Part shown: one piece after another, positions 1 through 15,117 of the stretch
Numbering within the stretch: the first letter of the stretch is position 1
Layout: each line of letters begins with the position of its first letter
DNA from: Amphibalanus amphitrite
Taxonomy: Eukaryota > Arthropoda > Thecostraca > Balanomorpha > Balanidae
Length of the DNA: 64,000 bases
Assembly: GCF_019059575.1 (NCBI RefSeq)
Contig: NW_024882801.1
Coordinates: 62,001-126,000, forward strand
Direction of reading: 5' to 3'
The notes under the pieces: generated by a model
Told to the model about the DNA's origin: nothing
What the model saw: only the letters and a program-made list of their open reading frames with translations
The model's database searches: none
Made by a program: the position numbers and the translations under genes

Positions 1-1275
1 TTTATTTGCGTCTGGTCGGCATAAAAAAGAGCTATCAGCTAAACAAAATTGATGCAAATTCATTGATTACCTATCCTACTCTATGTTCTGTTCCACCCTA
101 TATTACGAAAATAACACACCAATCACCCTTACAAAAAATCAAAATATAGACTGGCCGGCCCAAACATAACGCAATACAATACTGGCGCACTTCCGACATT
201 CTGACAAGGATGGGCATTTGACTGCGTCAATTTTGGTCTCTGAGGTGAAGGAAAGCTGTCATTGATGACGCAATAATTTTCAATCAGTTTTTCTGTCTTG
301 GTTTTTGAATGCCTCAAAATAGCAGTTATACATGTTACAAAACCACGTAGCTGGTCGCATTTATTTCTTTTGTCTTTTTACGTCCTTATCATTTGTATGC
401 CGACAGATGACCAGCCGGAGAGCATTACCAAGACCATCTATAAAATCATTACATTTAATTTAGTATTTACTGTCTCTTTATTTCTAAACCGGTGATTAAC
501 CTCTAAATTGTAAAACTTTAGCTGTTGTGTAAAATAATTTAATCAGAATGGCACATGAATATGCATTATACAACAGTGTTTTCGCAACAAGTTCGACTAA
601 CTACGGCCGCAATAATTTAGTCGCTGTAACATTCCTTCATCAGCTGTTGGTGACGCTTCTGACGCATGTTTCCAGAAATGCGTGGTTCATTGGTGGTTAG
701 TTGCAAGGCCATATATGTTATAGTTGGTTTTTGCTGGGATTTGCATGATTTGTTTATGTGTAGATCGACTGGATACTCATTATTCACTGTGTCACTATTT
801 ATTTTTAACTGGAAATCGCATATCTTTTTATATCAACATTCATTTTGATAACAATATCATTCCAGAGGCCTAACATTGAGAGGGAGCCAGAGTGAAATTT
901 TGATCCTCAGCCAATGCTGAAGGGTAAGGTGAGAGAAAGATTTTACTGAACTCTTCAGAAAGGAATTTCAAATGTATGATGCATTATTCATTTTCCACTA
1001 TCCAGTGTGCACTTCCTGAGGACTTAGCATAGCAATTTCAAGTCCTTACTATTTGTTTGGCTGTCTTTTTCTGCACAGCAATGAAGCAAGTAAGGTTTAT
1101 ATAGCTCTAGCATTGACTCAGCTGTATTTTTTTTCTTGCAAAAGTATGTTTTTAAGATTGCGGGTTTTTTGCGGGTTCGGCTCAGCCAAAATCAGCTTGC
1201 GGGTAGTTGTGGTTGGGCAAGGGGTAGCTGCGGGGCGGGGCGGGTAATGAAATTGCAAATTTGGGGCATCTCTAG
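1..1275. other. Intergenic, no gene seen
   Basis: AT-rich sequence with only short chance open frames. Nothing recognisable is coded on either strand. A G-rich stretch at about 1157-1240 leads into the retroelement fragment that follows. Confidence 0.6.
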
Positions 1276-2272
1276 TACCTACCCAGTCAGCAGAAGGAGT
1301 CACTGATGCCGGAAAAGACGCCGTCACGAGTGTTCGAGACTGTCTCCGCTGACTGCTTCGCCTGGACCGGTCGCACGTTCCTGGTATACGCGGACCGTCT
1401 GTCCGGGTGGCCGTTTGTGTCGCACGTGGCCGTCGAGGCGACTGCAAGAGACCTGGTCTGCAGCCTGCGCCAGATGTTCGCAGCCACCGGCGTGCCCGCC
1501 ACCCTCCGGACAGACGGTGGACCCCAGTTCACCGCCCGGCTCACCCGAGAATTCCTGCGCCGCTGGGGATAGGAGCACCAAATCTCTACGCCCCACGGCA
1601 CTACCCACAGTCAAACGGGCACGCTGAGGCGGCGGTAAAGGCAGCCAAACGTCTCATCCAAAAGGTGACCAGCAGCGGTGACCTCGACATTGACGCCTAC
1701 GCGCAGGGGCTGCTGGAGCTACGCAACACACCGCGCGCCGACGGCCGCTCCCCGGCTCAGGTGCTGTTCGCCCACCCCTGAGATCGGCAGTGCCGGCGCA
1801 CCACCGGGCCTTCGCCGAATGCTGGCAGCGGGCGGCGGACGACTGTGACGCCAGGGCCGAGGCACATTAGTAGAAAACAGCCGAGCGGTACGACACGACA
1901 GCCCACCCGCATAGCGCGCTCACCATGGGTCAGCGTGTGCTCATCCAGGACCCGCGGTCGGGGCTATGGGACCGCCTCGGCGTCAGCACGGCAGTCGGAC
2001 AGCGGCGCGACTACCTGGTTCGGCTGCCCAGTGGCCGAATCTACTGGCGGAACCGGCGCTATCTGCGACCCCAGAGATCCCTCATCTCGGAGGGCGCCGC
2101 CACACCTGCACCCGGGCGTCGGCAGCGGCCCGCCCGATCTCGGCACTCAACGGCACGGAAGAGACCGCCGCCGCTGCGCCGACGGACGGATGGACGGCGC
2201 CGCGGCACAGCGCCGACGGCCCCAGCCCAGTGCGCCGTGGGACGCGCCGCCGTCGCCGTCCCGCCCGACTGA
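1276..2272 (+). pseudogene. Ty3/gypsy-type retrotransposon integrase fragment (broken)
   Basis: The remains encode the 3' part of an LTR-retrotransposon polyprotein: the RNase-H-fold integrase core followed by the C-terminal integrase domain, which would insert element cDNA into chromosomes. The core is seen at 1306-1572 (SADCFAW, then the YADRLSGWP block and the RTDGGPQF block carrying a catalytic aspartate). The conserved HYPQSNGHAEAAVKAAK block with the catalytic glutamate follows at about 1600-1660 in another frame. The C-terminal domain is at 1925-2090 (GQRVLIQDPRSGLW, then GRIYWRNRRYLRP). A stop codon at 1570, a frame change before HYPQSNG, another after the stop at 1779 and a stop pair near 1868 break it, so it is dead. 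No reverse transcriptase, gag or LTRs are visible upstream, so it is also truncated. Its GC-rich codon use differs from the flanks. Confidence 0.88.
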
Positions 2273-2274
2273 CC

Positions 2275-4269
2275 GTGCGCTGGGCGGACCAGATTGAGTT
2301 CGTGTGTCCACTATGTGTGGTACACATATTTGTTTTGTGTTAGACGCAATGCGCATCTTGCAAATACGCATGCGTCTTGAGGGGGGGGGGGATGGTGATA
2401 GGGCACGTTTTCCCTCCATTTTCCCCTCATGGTCTTCCCTTCATTTGGGCTCACCCCCAGTCACATGGAAACACGTAAACAATAAATAGTTCCAAGGTCG
2501 TCGCCATTGCGTATTCAGGGTGGTTCGCCGCGCCCGATAAATCGCCGTGACAGTGTTGAAATGGTTATTTAGAAATAAAATGTGTCAGTTTTTTTAGTGA
2601 AAGATTTCTGACTGTAATCTGTCGTCTATGTTGCAATACAATTACTTCACGTAGCTACCAGTAACTTTGAATTGACCTTGACAGGTTCTTTGACCTTTTT
2701 GACCATAAAAAATATGCTTAAAAAAATCGACCTTGTTGACAGATTTTGTATGTCGTGTACCCAGTCTTTCAACGACCATCCGTTCGGAAGTTAGACAGGG
2801 GGCAGAATCTGACCCCCCTTCCCCCCAAAGCGGAGCGCCTTCCGACTGAATTCAGCGGGGCGCGAGTTATAAGGCAGGAATAAGCAGTCCTTTCATATGC
2901 TCTGATGACCTTTACAACGCCGTTTGCCGCTTCTCGCTACGCGTCCTAGGAGCCGAGTGAATAAGACGGAATGTTGAAATGCCACCCAGCAGGGCAGAAT
3001 ATTTAAATGTGGGACTGGGCGAAAGATCAGAAATATAGCCACGTTATATTGAGAAGCGTGACTGCGGAATCAGGTAGTTCCTTGCCAACCTTTTGACATA
3101 AGTCGCATCAAACTCAATTCCGCTTCTTAAATTTTGATATTGCCCATTTAGTTTCACCTCTTCCCAAAACAAAAACTAGTATGAATGCAAGTATGTGAAT
3201 GCAAATGCTAAAAAATATCAGCAACTATCAAATGATAAATACAGTCCCATCCGTGCCGTGAGGACTGGGCCATGTCTATTGCCTATTACCTGCCATGTGA
3301 GCATGGCGTTCCCGCTATCACATTTAGGTGGTTGACATACATAGCTCTGACACATTAACAATCTTTAATTATCTAAGTGGTAAATGTGAAGCATTTCCAA
3401 TAAAAACATCCACACATATTAAACGATTGAGCAGGCCCAACTGCGACATTAACACTTAACAGCCAACGTTCATTGCACCGGATGGCAGACCTTTCAGTAC
3501 TTATCCAGGCAAACATTAAAACAACACGCAAGTATATCGACAAATATAGGGTATTCGTGACCGAACGATACTTGTGTCCCATTGATTGCACGCCCCCGAT
3601 CAGTCCCCTCTGGCAGCGGCGTCCGAGCAGGGACCACGGCTGCACCTGAGACAATATCATTCAATATCCGGCAGAATTTCACACCTTCGAGACTGAAGGC
3701 TGCTGCAATGCACCCGTTTTGTTTTCATTCCCGCGGTCAGTCTCAGTGAGTAATTGCTCACTGTCAGATAGTTTCCACGTCAGGCGGGAGTCTCCAGGCG
3801 GCCACCGGGACAGCGATTATCGGGCGGAAGCGCCCATACAAACATCAACCAGTACACCTCTGGAGGCGGCTGCCGAGCTCCCTAACCAGAGCGTCAACCT
3901 GAGCCGCAGGCAGCAGCGGGAACGTACTGGCCGCTTTACAATCGGCGCATCCGCCGAGGGAAAACCCTTTCAGGATACGGGTCAGACCTTCAGGAGAGGA
4001 ATCTACGGGCGACAGCGGGCGCAACGGTCACGTGGCCGTGCTGTGGGAGTGCTGGTGGACCCTGCCCTGCTCTCGGCAGACCGGACTAATTCGCCGCGTC
4101 CTCCGTTCCGGACCGGGTGCGTGTGCGGTGCGAGAACACTTGTCGGCAACACGCGCGCTCTTTCACCGCGGCGACGGCCGGTTCCGGAGCGATGCGGACG
4201 GCTGGCGATCGGTACTGCCGAGAGCGACCGGCGCGACTGGTGGCTCTATTCGGTCCCCAGCGCCAGCCC
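2275..4269. other. Intergenic, no gene seen
   Basis: No convincing coding sequence is present. A G-run lies at 2381-2391 and a transposon remnant at about 2785-2876. The GC-rich part from 3720 onward antisense to or downstream of the AT-hook gene contains open frames on several strands that look like compositional shadows. Confidence 0.5.
2785..2876. mobile_element. Decayed end of a TTAA-type MITE
   Basis: A G-run/C-run hairpin remnant (CAGGGGGCAGAATCTGACCC, then a C-run) is followed about 60 bp later by GGGGCGCGAGTTATAA. This resembles the right end GGGGCGCGGGTTAA of the intact family members at 13482-14373 and 52748-53927. The left end is not visible. Confidence 0.5.
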
Positions 4270-7893
<3,624 letters not shown>

Positions 7894-7963
7894 TCATCTA
7901 TCAAGCAGAGAAATGAATAAGAGATAAAAACAACCATCATTTGAAAGATTGTCATTACTTATA

Positions 7964-8669
7964 TTAACACGCGCACCGACGTGTGACCTGACTAATGACC
8001 TCATAACATCCTGCGACTTACAAAGGCCTCCGACATCTACTGTAGCTCTGGCATGGTGACAAAGTTGCAAAAAAGTGACTTGAGGTTGGGTCATTCAAGT
8101 GACCTGGTGACCTGACCTTAACCCTCGCCCTGGCAGGGGGGGTCGATGCGACCCCCCCCCTAAGGTTTTTCGAAGATAGCGTGAAAACGGCGGCGCGCAG
8201 CGCTGCCAAATTTGGCACAGCCTATGAGGCAACCTTTTTACATATGGCCTGAAAATTTCAGGTCCGGGTGACCTTGAGTCAGGTCACCAGGCCAGAAAAC
8301 ACGTTTGACCTGTTTTTAGCGAAATTTTTACATTTATACCCCCCAAAAACCCCCTAAATATTGACCTAGAGCAACCAAATTTGCACAGGGGCGAGAACTC
8401 CAGGGGGCCCACCTACCTACCAAATTTGGTGTTTCTAGGTGCCATAGGAGCCAACCGCGAGGGGGGTCGATGCGACCCCCCCCCCCCCTGTCAAGCCGTG
8501 TTATGAAAAATGCCCTGCAAGGGCGAGGGTTAAAAGTTAGGAGGTTCAAACTGCACACCATGTGTAAAATTGATGAGAGAACAGTCTTACCAAATTTCGC
8601 GGCGTTCCCGCTATTCGCGAAAAACCTCAGGGGGGCGGATATCCGCCCCCCTGTCGGTGCGCGTGTTAA
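7964..8669. mobile_element. TTAA-flanked MITE, interrupted by a second one
   Basis: The ends are TTAACACGCGCACCGAC at 7964 and its inverse GTCGGTGCGCGTGTTAA ending at 8669, giving 17-bp matching termini including TTAA. A hairpin of six Gs, CGGATATCCG and six Cs sits inside the right end. The body contains AGGTCA/TGACCT words. The element at 8118-8533 is inserted inside it. TTAA duplication is typical of piggyBac-type transposition. There is no transposase. Confidence 0.75.
8118..8533. mobile_element. TTAA-flanked piggyBac-like MITE (416 bp, nested)
   Basis: It begins TTAACCCTCGCCCTGGCAGG and ends CCCTGCAAGGGCGAGGGTTAA. Inside both ends lies a hairpin made of a G-run, TCGATGCGA and a C-run, in the same orientation at both ends. 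The body has an incomplete GGCGGCGCG palindrome shared with the copies at 45343 and 54270, and several TGACCT/AGGTCA words. It is non-autonomous. Confidence 0.82.
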
Positions 8670-9902
8670 AAATGAAAACTTCAATCATTAGGTACAGAAA
8701 ATTGTGCCCTTCTGAATGGATCAGATGAAAAGAAACTAAACAAAGTTTTTTGTTTTTTGTTTTTCAAGAGCTACCTCCTGCTCCAGATCTCCCAGTTCAA
8801 CACATACTATACTACCAGGTAAAAATAATGACCAAAAAGCCCTTGGATCATGCAAACCACTATAATATCTATAGCTATCTCTAATAGGTATCTATATAAT
8901 ATCTAGCAAACTAGCAGTGAGGACTAGGCCCATCAAGTGCAGTGTTATGAATAACTTTGCGGGGGGGGGGGGTCAGGACTGACTGATTGAATGCACGAAA
9001 CTTTCTTCAAAGGTGAAATAATGTCAGTTTTCCGATTTTTGGGATGAAAATATTTTCCCTATCCAGGTTAGACTTCCCACCCAAAATTCTGAAAAATGGA
9101 ACACTGATGCAATTCACTGAATATAGTCACTGACATCACAGGTGATAGGATGGGTTATGCTACTTTGCTTTTCTGTACCAGGGCTGTAAGAATGGAATGA
9201 TTCTTAGTTTTGGCTGGATAGGATAATGGGATTAGGCAGTTAATAGATTATGTTAGCTTCATTGATCAACAGCTGTGGTAATACTGAACAAACTAGGTAG
9301 GTACTTCTTTGTACTGGAGGGGGAGCAAGACCCTTCCTGTCCTATACATGGGCAAATGTGACCCATAAGAGCCAGACTGCAAAATATGGTATTCTTGAAG
9401 AGTTCTTGCCAGTGCGAAGGCACTCAGTCAGCTGGTCTCCCGTGAAAAGGCAAAAACAATTACATTGGGTCAGAGGCCATTACCTCATGCCAGAGGTCAC
9501 CAGGACATAATATGTTTTGCCCTTGTTCAGCAGTGGTGTGGTGTGGTGCTGATTTGCAGCAGTGTGGTGCAGACTTTGGAGTCAGGAGCAGTGCAGGCTC
9601 CAGCATGAAACTGTGATGAACTGCTTTGCTGGTGCATTATTGTCCAAGAAAATGATTTAAGGCAGACACAATGGGCCGGTTGGTCAAAGAACAACTGACC
9701 TTTTATTACAGTTTTCACACCAAAAGTACAAAATCTGCATTTTGTAATGATAAATTGTCAATTGTGCCTCTAGGTGTTGTTCAGTACAGTCTGTCATGGA
9801 TTTTTGGTCTGGTTGGTTTAGGCTGGGACGGTTACTAACTACTAAGTCCTTAGTCCTGATCCCCCAGCCTCCACAGCTATCATACGAGTGACCAGTGCCT
9901 AC
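8670..9902. other. Intergenic, no gene seen
   Basis: No coding sequence could be supported. A G-run lies at 8960-8971. Confidence 0.55.
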
Positions 9903-10283
9903 TAGTGGTGTCAATCGGAACTTGAATTTTCAGAATTCCGATTTGTCCAATGTCCAATTCGGAATTTGGTTGGACAATGGCAGCAGGCTTTGGACAACTT
10001 TGGACAATCACTTGCTACACCTCAACATTTTTAAAAAGTAATCGTGTTTAACATTGATTGGCTATTAGAAAGCACAGCTTTCAATATGATTACCACTTTT
10101 GAGCTGGTAACGGTATATGAAAAGCAACTTAAATAACAGTGTTGAGTGTAAACTATTGCCTAGGTGTCGGACCTCTTTGGACAAATGACTGGCTTGGACA
10201 TTTTTGGACGGACAGTCGACGTAAGCATTGGACATTGGACGGACTTTGAACATACGTTTTCTGAAAGTGACACCTCTATTATA
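9903..10283. mobile_element. hAT-like MITE with 8-bp target duplication
   Basis: The perfect direct repeat GTGCCTAC flanks the element (9895-9902 and 10284-10291). Its left end is TAGTGGTGTCA, and TGACACCTCTA lies just inside the right end, matching 10 of 11 bases when inverted. Eight-base duplications and TAGNGGTGTC-type ends are typical of hAT elements. The interior is rich in TTGGACA-like words, also seen in a scrap at about 5411-5455. No transposase is encoded. Confidence 0.75.
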
Positions 10284-10310
10284 GTGCCTACCTACCTCAA
10301 CCTGGCTGAC

Positions 10311-10799
10311 CAGGGCTGCAGAGTCAGAGTCAGAGTTGGAGTCAGTCGGAGTCTACAGTTCTGCCCTGAGTCGGAGTTTGAGTCACCAAAATATTACCAA
10401 CTCCGACTCCGGAGTAGGAGTTAATGCTGCGTGGCTCAATGTCATGCACTGCACCTAGGGCTAGGTATTTGATTGACGATACTGTGCTAATGTCAAAAAA
10501 AGGCCCTTTTGATGTTTTGAACGAACATTTTCAGCAAGAGAAGCAGAAGACGGTGAATTCCCAAGAACGTGCTTTTTAATCCTGCATGCCATTTCTAATG
10601 CATGTTTGCAACGCAAAGCCTTGGAACGCACAAGGGATCGTTTCAGGCAAGATTAAAACGTCTCTATTCTTTTAGGTATGAACTTCAATATCATGATTCA
10701 TGGTATGGATTTTAATAGAACCGTCCGGAGTCGGAGTCGGAGTCTATTTTTGAACCCGGAGTCGGAGTCACCCTAAAATCCATCGACTCCGCAGCCCTG
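10311..10799. mobile_element. hAT-like MITE with GGAGTC-rich ends, copy 1
   Basis: The ends are CAGGGCTGCAGAGTC and GACTCCGCAGCCCTG when read inward to outward on the plus strand. Subterminal arrays of GGAGTC occur on both sides. The interior is shared with the copy at 16493-16977, including AGCAGAAGACGGTGAATTCC. The flanking 8-mers TGGCTGAC and CGGCTAGC match at only 5 of 8 positions, so the target duplication has decayed. Confidence 0.8.
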
Positions 10800-11174
10800 C
10801 GGCTAGCCCCTTTGCCTTGGGTTGACCCGAGGCTATATAAACCAGGTAGAATGCTCCAGGAAAAAAAGTTGGAAACTGAAACAATAACAAGATCCCCCTG
10901 CTTAGAAGACTGACCTTTCCCCATAGACCGAGACGCAGCTGGGGTCGGAGAGTCTCCCGAGTCTATCCGAGTCTTCCACCGGCTCACTTCAATTTAGGTT
11001 GAATTTAGGTTGAATTTAGGTACTCGCCAAGGCTATATAAACCATACTCGCCCTACATATATAAGCTATTGAATTATTGGACAATGGCTGTGGTTCGCCG
11101 TTGCGCCGCATTCGTCATCATTCTTAAGCTGTGTTCTAATATCTATTACAAAAATTGTAAGCCAGTCAGAACCA

Positions 11175-12926
11175 GAGGGGTGTTCACGGGCACCGCACAC
11201 TGCTGCGTGCGCTGTGTGCGGTACGTCCAGCAGGCGTGGGGGTAACGGTCGTCAAGTTAGATGTAAGTGAATCCTAATCTATAATCTAAGATTCGGAATC
11301 AGGTGAGCCCCTACGATTTGGACCAAAATTGGTCAGTGGATAGTACGTAACGTCCTGATTACGATGCACCCAAAATCTAAGCTCGGCCCGCCATATTTAC
11401 GAAGTTACGGATGTTTGAATTTCAAGGTCATTCGGGAGAGCCCCTACGATTTCCGTCAAAATTTGTGTACGGACACTCTAGATGCTCCTCATTACGAATA
11501 TCACAAAATTTAAGCTCGGCCCGCCATATTTACGAAGTTACGGAGGTTTGAATTTCAAGGTCATTTGGGTGAGCCCCTACGATTTCCGTAAAAATTTGTG
11601 TGCGGACACTCCAGACCATAAGTATATATATATAAGTAATAAGTATATAAGTAAAGTATATAAGTAAAGTAATCTTGCTCCAGACGCTCCTCATTACGAA
11701 TATCGCAAAATTTAAGCTCGGCCCGCCATATTTACGAAGTAACGGAGTCACAAAGTTACGGAATTTCAAGGTCATTCGGAGAGCCCCTCCGATTTTCGTC
11801 AAAATTTGTATGCGGACACATTACATGCTCCTCATTACGAATATCATAAAAGCTAAGCTCGGCCCGCACTATTTCAAAAGTTAGAGATGTTTGAATTTCA
11901 GTGAGTTTCAAACGTCAGTAACTTTTGAAATAGTGCGGGCCGAGCTTAGCTTTTATGATATTCGTAATGAGGAGCATGTAATGTGTCCGCATACAAATTT
12001 TGACGAAAATCGGAGGGGCTCTCCGAATGACCTTGAAATTCCGTAACTTTGTGACTCCGTAACTTCGTAAATATGGCGGGCCGAGCTTAAATTTTGCGAT
12101 ATTCGTAATGAGGAGCGTCTGGAGTGTCCGTACACAAATTTTGACGGAAATCGTAGGGGCTCACCCAAATGACCTTGAAATTCAAACCTCCGTAACTTCG
12201 TAAATATGGCGGGCCGAGCTTAAATTTTGTGATATTCGTAATGAGGAGCATCTAGAGTGTCCGTACACAAATTTTGACGGAAATCGTAGGGGCTCTCCCG
12301 AATGACCTTGAAATTCAAACATCCGTAACTTCGTAAATATGGCGGGCCGAGCTTAGATTTTGGGTGCATCGTAATCAGGACGTTACGTACTATCCACTGA
12401 CCAAGTTTGGTCCAAATCGTAGGGGCTCACCTGATTCCGAATCTTAGATTATAGTTAGGATTCACTTACATCTAACTTGACGACCGTGTGGGGGTAGGGG
12501 ATGGGTAGGCGGTTCTGACGTCACGGCTGCGTGCGGTGGACGGTCGCTGTGGCCAGTCCTGAGGGGTGTTCACGGGCACCGCACACTGCTGCGTGCGGTG
12601 TGTGCGGTACGTCCAGCAGGCGTGGGGGTAGGGGATGGGTAGGCGGCTCTGACGTCACGGCTGCGTGCGGTGGACGGTCCGCTGTGGCCAGTCCCGACCG
12701 GCCACAGCGGTCGCTGTGTGCGGTGACGCAAGGCTGACGTAGGGACGCAGTGGGCGGAGCTTGGAGGCTGTGTGCGGTCCGACCGCACACAGGGTCCGTG
12801 AACAGCCCTCCGACCGGCCACAGCGATCGCTGTGTGCGGTGACGGAAGGCTGACGTAGGGACGCGGTGGGCGGAGCTTCGAGGCTGTGTGCGGTCCGACC
12901 GCACACAGGGCCCGTGAACAGCCCTC
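11175..12926. mobile_element. GC-rich inverted-repeat element with tandem-duplicated halves
   Basis: The left end is GAGGGGTGTTCACGGGC and the right end GCCCGTGAACAGCCCTC, nearly inverse. The left half, about 133 bp, is repeated in tandem (second unit from about 12557), and its first copy is split by the foldback element at 11245-12487. The right half, about 128 bp, is also present twice (about 12694-12821 and 12822-12926). Words such as GTGTGCGGT and ACCGCACAC recur in both directions. I could not find a clear target duplication, so the superfamily is unknown. Open frames here are low-complexity shadows. Confidence 0.65.
11245..12487. mobile_element. Mutator-like foldback element, 1.24 kb, perfect 9-bp target duplication
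   Basis: GTGGGGGTA occurs immediately before (11236-11244) and after (12488-12496) the element, and the uninterrupted sequence is present in the neighbouring tandem copy near 12621. The whole element is a near-perfect palindrome: arms from ACGGTCGTCAAGTTAGATG inward to about 11890 and from about 11925 outward, with a short spacer. Each arm carries about three tandem units of roughly 170 bp with the words CTCGGCCCGCCATATTTACG and TGCTCCTCATTACGAATATC. The left arm has gained an AT-rich stretch at 11622-11676. Nine-base duplications and long inverted ends are typical of Mutator-like elements. No protein is encoded. Confidence 0.85.
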
Positions 12927-13481
12927 GGCTAGTGGCAGGAGATGACGCAATGTAGACATAAACTATGACGTCATACTATTCGTTCTTCTGTTGTTCGCGG
13001 CTGCTTATTGGTTAGCTTTGAAATTCATACGTCATGGCACTTGGACTTGATTTCGACAGCAGGAGCAGCAAGACATGCTGGAAATTCTGAACAAATCCCA
13101 ACTGCTCTATGCCGCAATTCCGAGATTTCAATTTCAAGACGCAAGATCAAGATATCTATTTCAATTTGTATGGAAATTGGAATAGGGATTTGGATTAACT
13201 GGTGAGATTTGTTTTGACTTTCCTTATCTGTTGTTGTTTTATTGCTTACGGTGAATTATTATTTGTCATGAACCGAGACCTTCAAAACATCGAGAATCGC
13301 CTTTAGTCACCCTTGCCCTGCTTGGAAAAAGTTTTTTTTTGTCAATCAATAAATCAACTTAGAAAATGTTTGCAACCGTCACTAGTCTAAAAAAAACTAC
13401 AATGCCTGTCACCAAATTCTATGAGAAGGAAAACCACTGACCATAATCATATTGTTAGGCATATTGATATGTGACAGAGCA
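12927..13481. other. Intergenic, no gene seen
   Basis: Nothing recognisable is coded here. Confidence 0.55.
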
Positions 13482-14373
13482 TTAACCCTTGCCCCGTTGG
13501 GGGGGCCATTTTGGCCCCCCCCTGTGGTTTTTCCTGAATTGCGCGCGCCGAATTTTCAGTACCTTCCCGGGCATCAATTTGACACCTTCACACCAAATTT
13601 CAAGTCTTAGGTCACCTTAGGTCAGGAGTTATTGAGGTCAAACTGAGGTCATGTTCGAGCAAAAATGTTCGAGCAATGTTTGAGCCAAGTTATAGCGAAA
13701 AAACTGTTAAAAAATGATAACGTCAAATTTTTTAACTCAATTTTTAGCGATTCTAGACCTCGTACGGAAAAACAAAGACCATCATTGACCTCCCCGTGAC
13801 GAGCTGCATCGATTCGATACCCATTTTATGCAAAAATATCAACTTTGAAATTTGACCTAATTTGACCTGACCTTGACCTGACCTTGACCTGACCTTGACC
13901 AAAACGTGACCTAAGCTGGCCCCAAAGGCTGCCTGACCCACATAATCGCATTTGTCATGTAAAATGGACCATAAAACATGTATCACACGACACTTTCATA
14001 TTGTGACCCCCCAGTGACCTGACCTCTGTGACCTGACCTGGTATCAGTGACTTCAACTAGCAAAATATGTGTTTGAAGAACATTTCCCCATCGATGATTT
14101 TCAATGAAATGTATTTCACTCGATTTTACAATGCATTTCTTGAAATGCCTGTAAACGGTGAAAATTGGACCTTTGACCTGACCTGTGACGTCATCGGTTT
14201 GACCTAGGTCAATAAAATTGGGTCACAAGGTAGTTCCCTGATAGGGCTATCCAACACCGTTTGCCGCTTGTCGCTAGGTTGCGTGGTTCTCGAGATCTTA
14301 GGGGGGGGGGCCAAAATGCCCCCCCCCCCAACGGGGCGCGTTGCTCGGCAGAGCCCAACGGGGCGCGGGTTAA
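13482..14373. mobile_element. TTAA-flanked piggyBac-like MITE (892 bp)
   Basis: Starts TTAACCCTTGCCCCGTTGGG and ends CCCAACGGGGCGCGGGTTAA. The left hairpin is a G-run, CCATTTTGG and a C-run. The right one carries the inverse loop CCAAAATG. The body holds a dense run of TGACCT/TGACCTTGACC words at 13852-13912. Its internal sequence is shared, inverted, with the copy at 52748-53927 (for example the GATTCGATACCCATTTTATG segment). Confidence 0.83.
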
Positions 14374-14409
14374 TTGAGCGAGCAATAAATCGGGTATAAG
14401 TAGAGCTGA

Positions 14410-14621
14410 GAGCAGATGTCACACGAAGGTTTTCCAACCAAGGAGAGGTACATGCCTGGAGGTACTTCTTTCTAACAAAACCTAAACAAACCTAACCTAA
14501 CCTGACCCAACCTAACCTACAAACCTACAACCTAAAAACCTACAACCTACAAGCCTACCCTACAACCTACAAACCTACAGCGCCTCTCCTTGGTTGGAAA
14601 ACCTTCATGTGACGTCTGCTC
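14410..14621. mobile_element. Short inverted-repeat MITE with CCTAA-rich core
   Basis: The arms are GAGCAGATGTCACACGAAGG and onward to GGAGAGG (14410-14448), and the inverse at about 14583-14621, matching with few differences over roughly 39 bp. The core (about 14471-14578) is made of CCTAA, CCTAC and ACCTA words, close to the arthropod telomere repeat. The outer sequence TAGAGC is also inverted at both sides. Confidence 0.75.
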
Positions 14622-15117
14622 TACTAATGCCATAAATTGGGCCATACTATTTTCTGGATAATCTGCTAGCTGGCGCCATATGGTGGCGCTAGCAGAGCTT
14701 CGTTATGGTAGGTATGTATCAATATTCAATGCTAGATATAAGCGACTAAATATCTATTGATTTTTCTATGAGTGCCATTTAGCTGATTTTATCCAGTTCA
14801 AGTTGTTGGTAAGGCCGGTAAGGCCCAATAAATTGACCTAGAAGTTTGCTAAAACAGTCATGTATCCAAATTCTGAAAAGTACAGTAACTGCCACAAAAT
14901 GATGTGGTAAGGAGAACCCATTTAACTTATCATGTGCTACCAGAGTGCGCCAGCTGCCATCGGAACATTTTGGTCATCCACCTGTCAACATCTGGCAAGC
15001 TATGATGCGGCCAGCCCAGTTTTGACCAAAGATGATCCTGTCTGATGCAGTTTTGAATTCATTAGTATCAGAGGGCTGTTAGCCATTCAGGTCCATATTG
15101 ATATAGTAGTCCATATA
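14622..15117. other. Intergenic, no gene seen
   Basis: No coding sequence or obvious repeat is seen before the LINE fragment that follows. Confidence 0.5.

Noticed and set aside
1306..2272. An active retrotransposon or domesticated integrase
   Set aside because: Stops and frame changes interrupt it at several points, and no LTRs or other domains accompany it.
12521..12960. Several 80-130 codon frames in the GC-rich element
   Set aside because: They overlap on both strands inside tandem and inverted repeats, with no recognisable domain.
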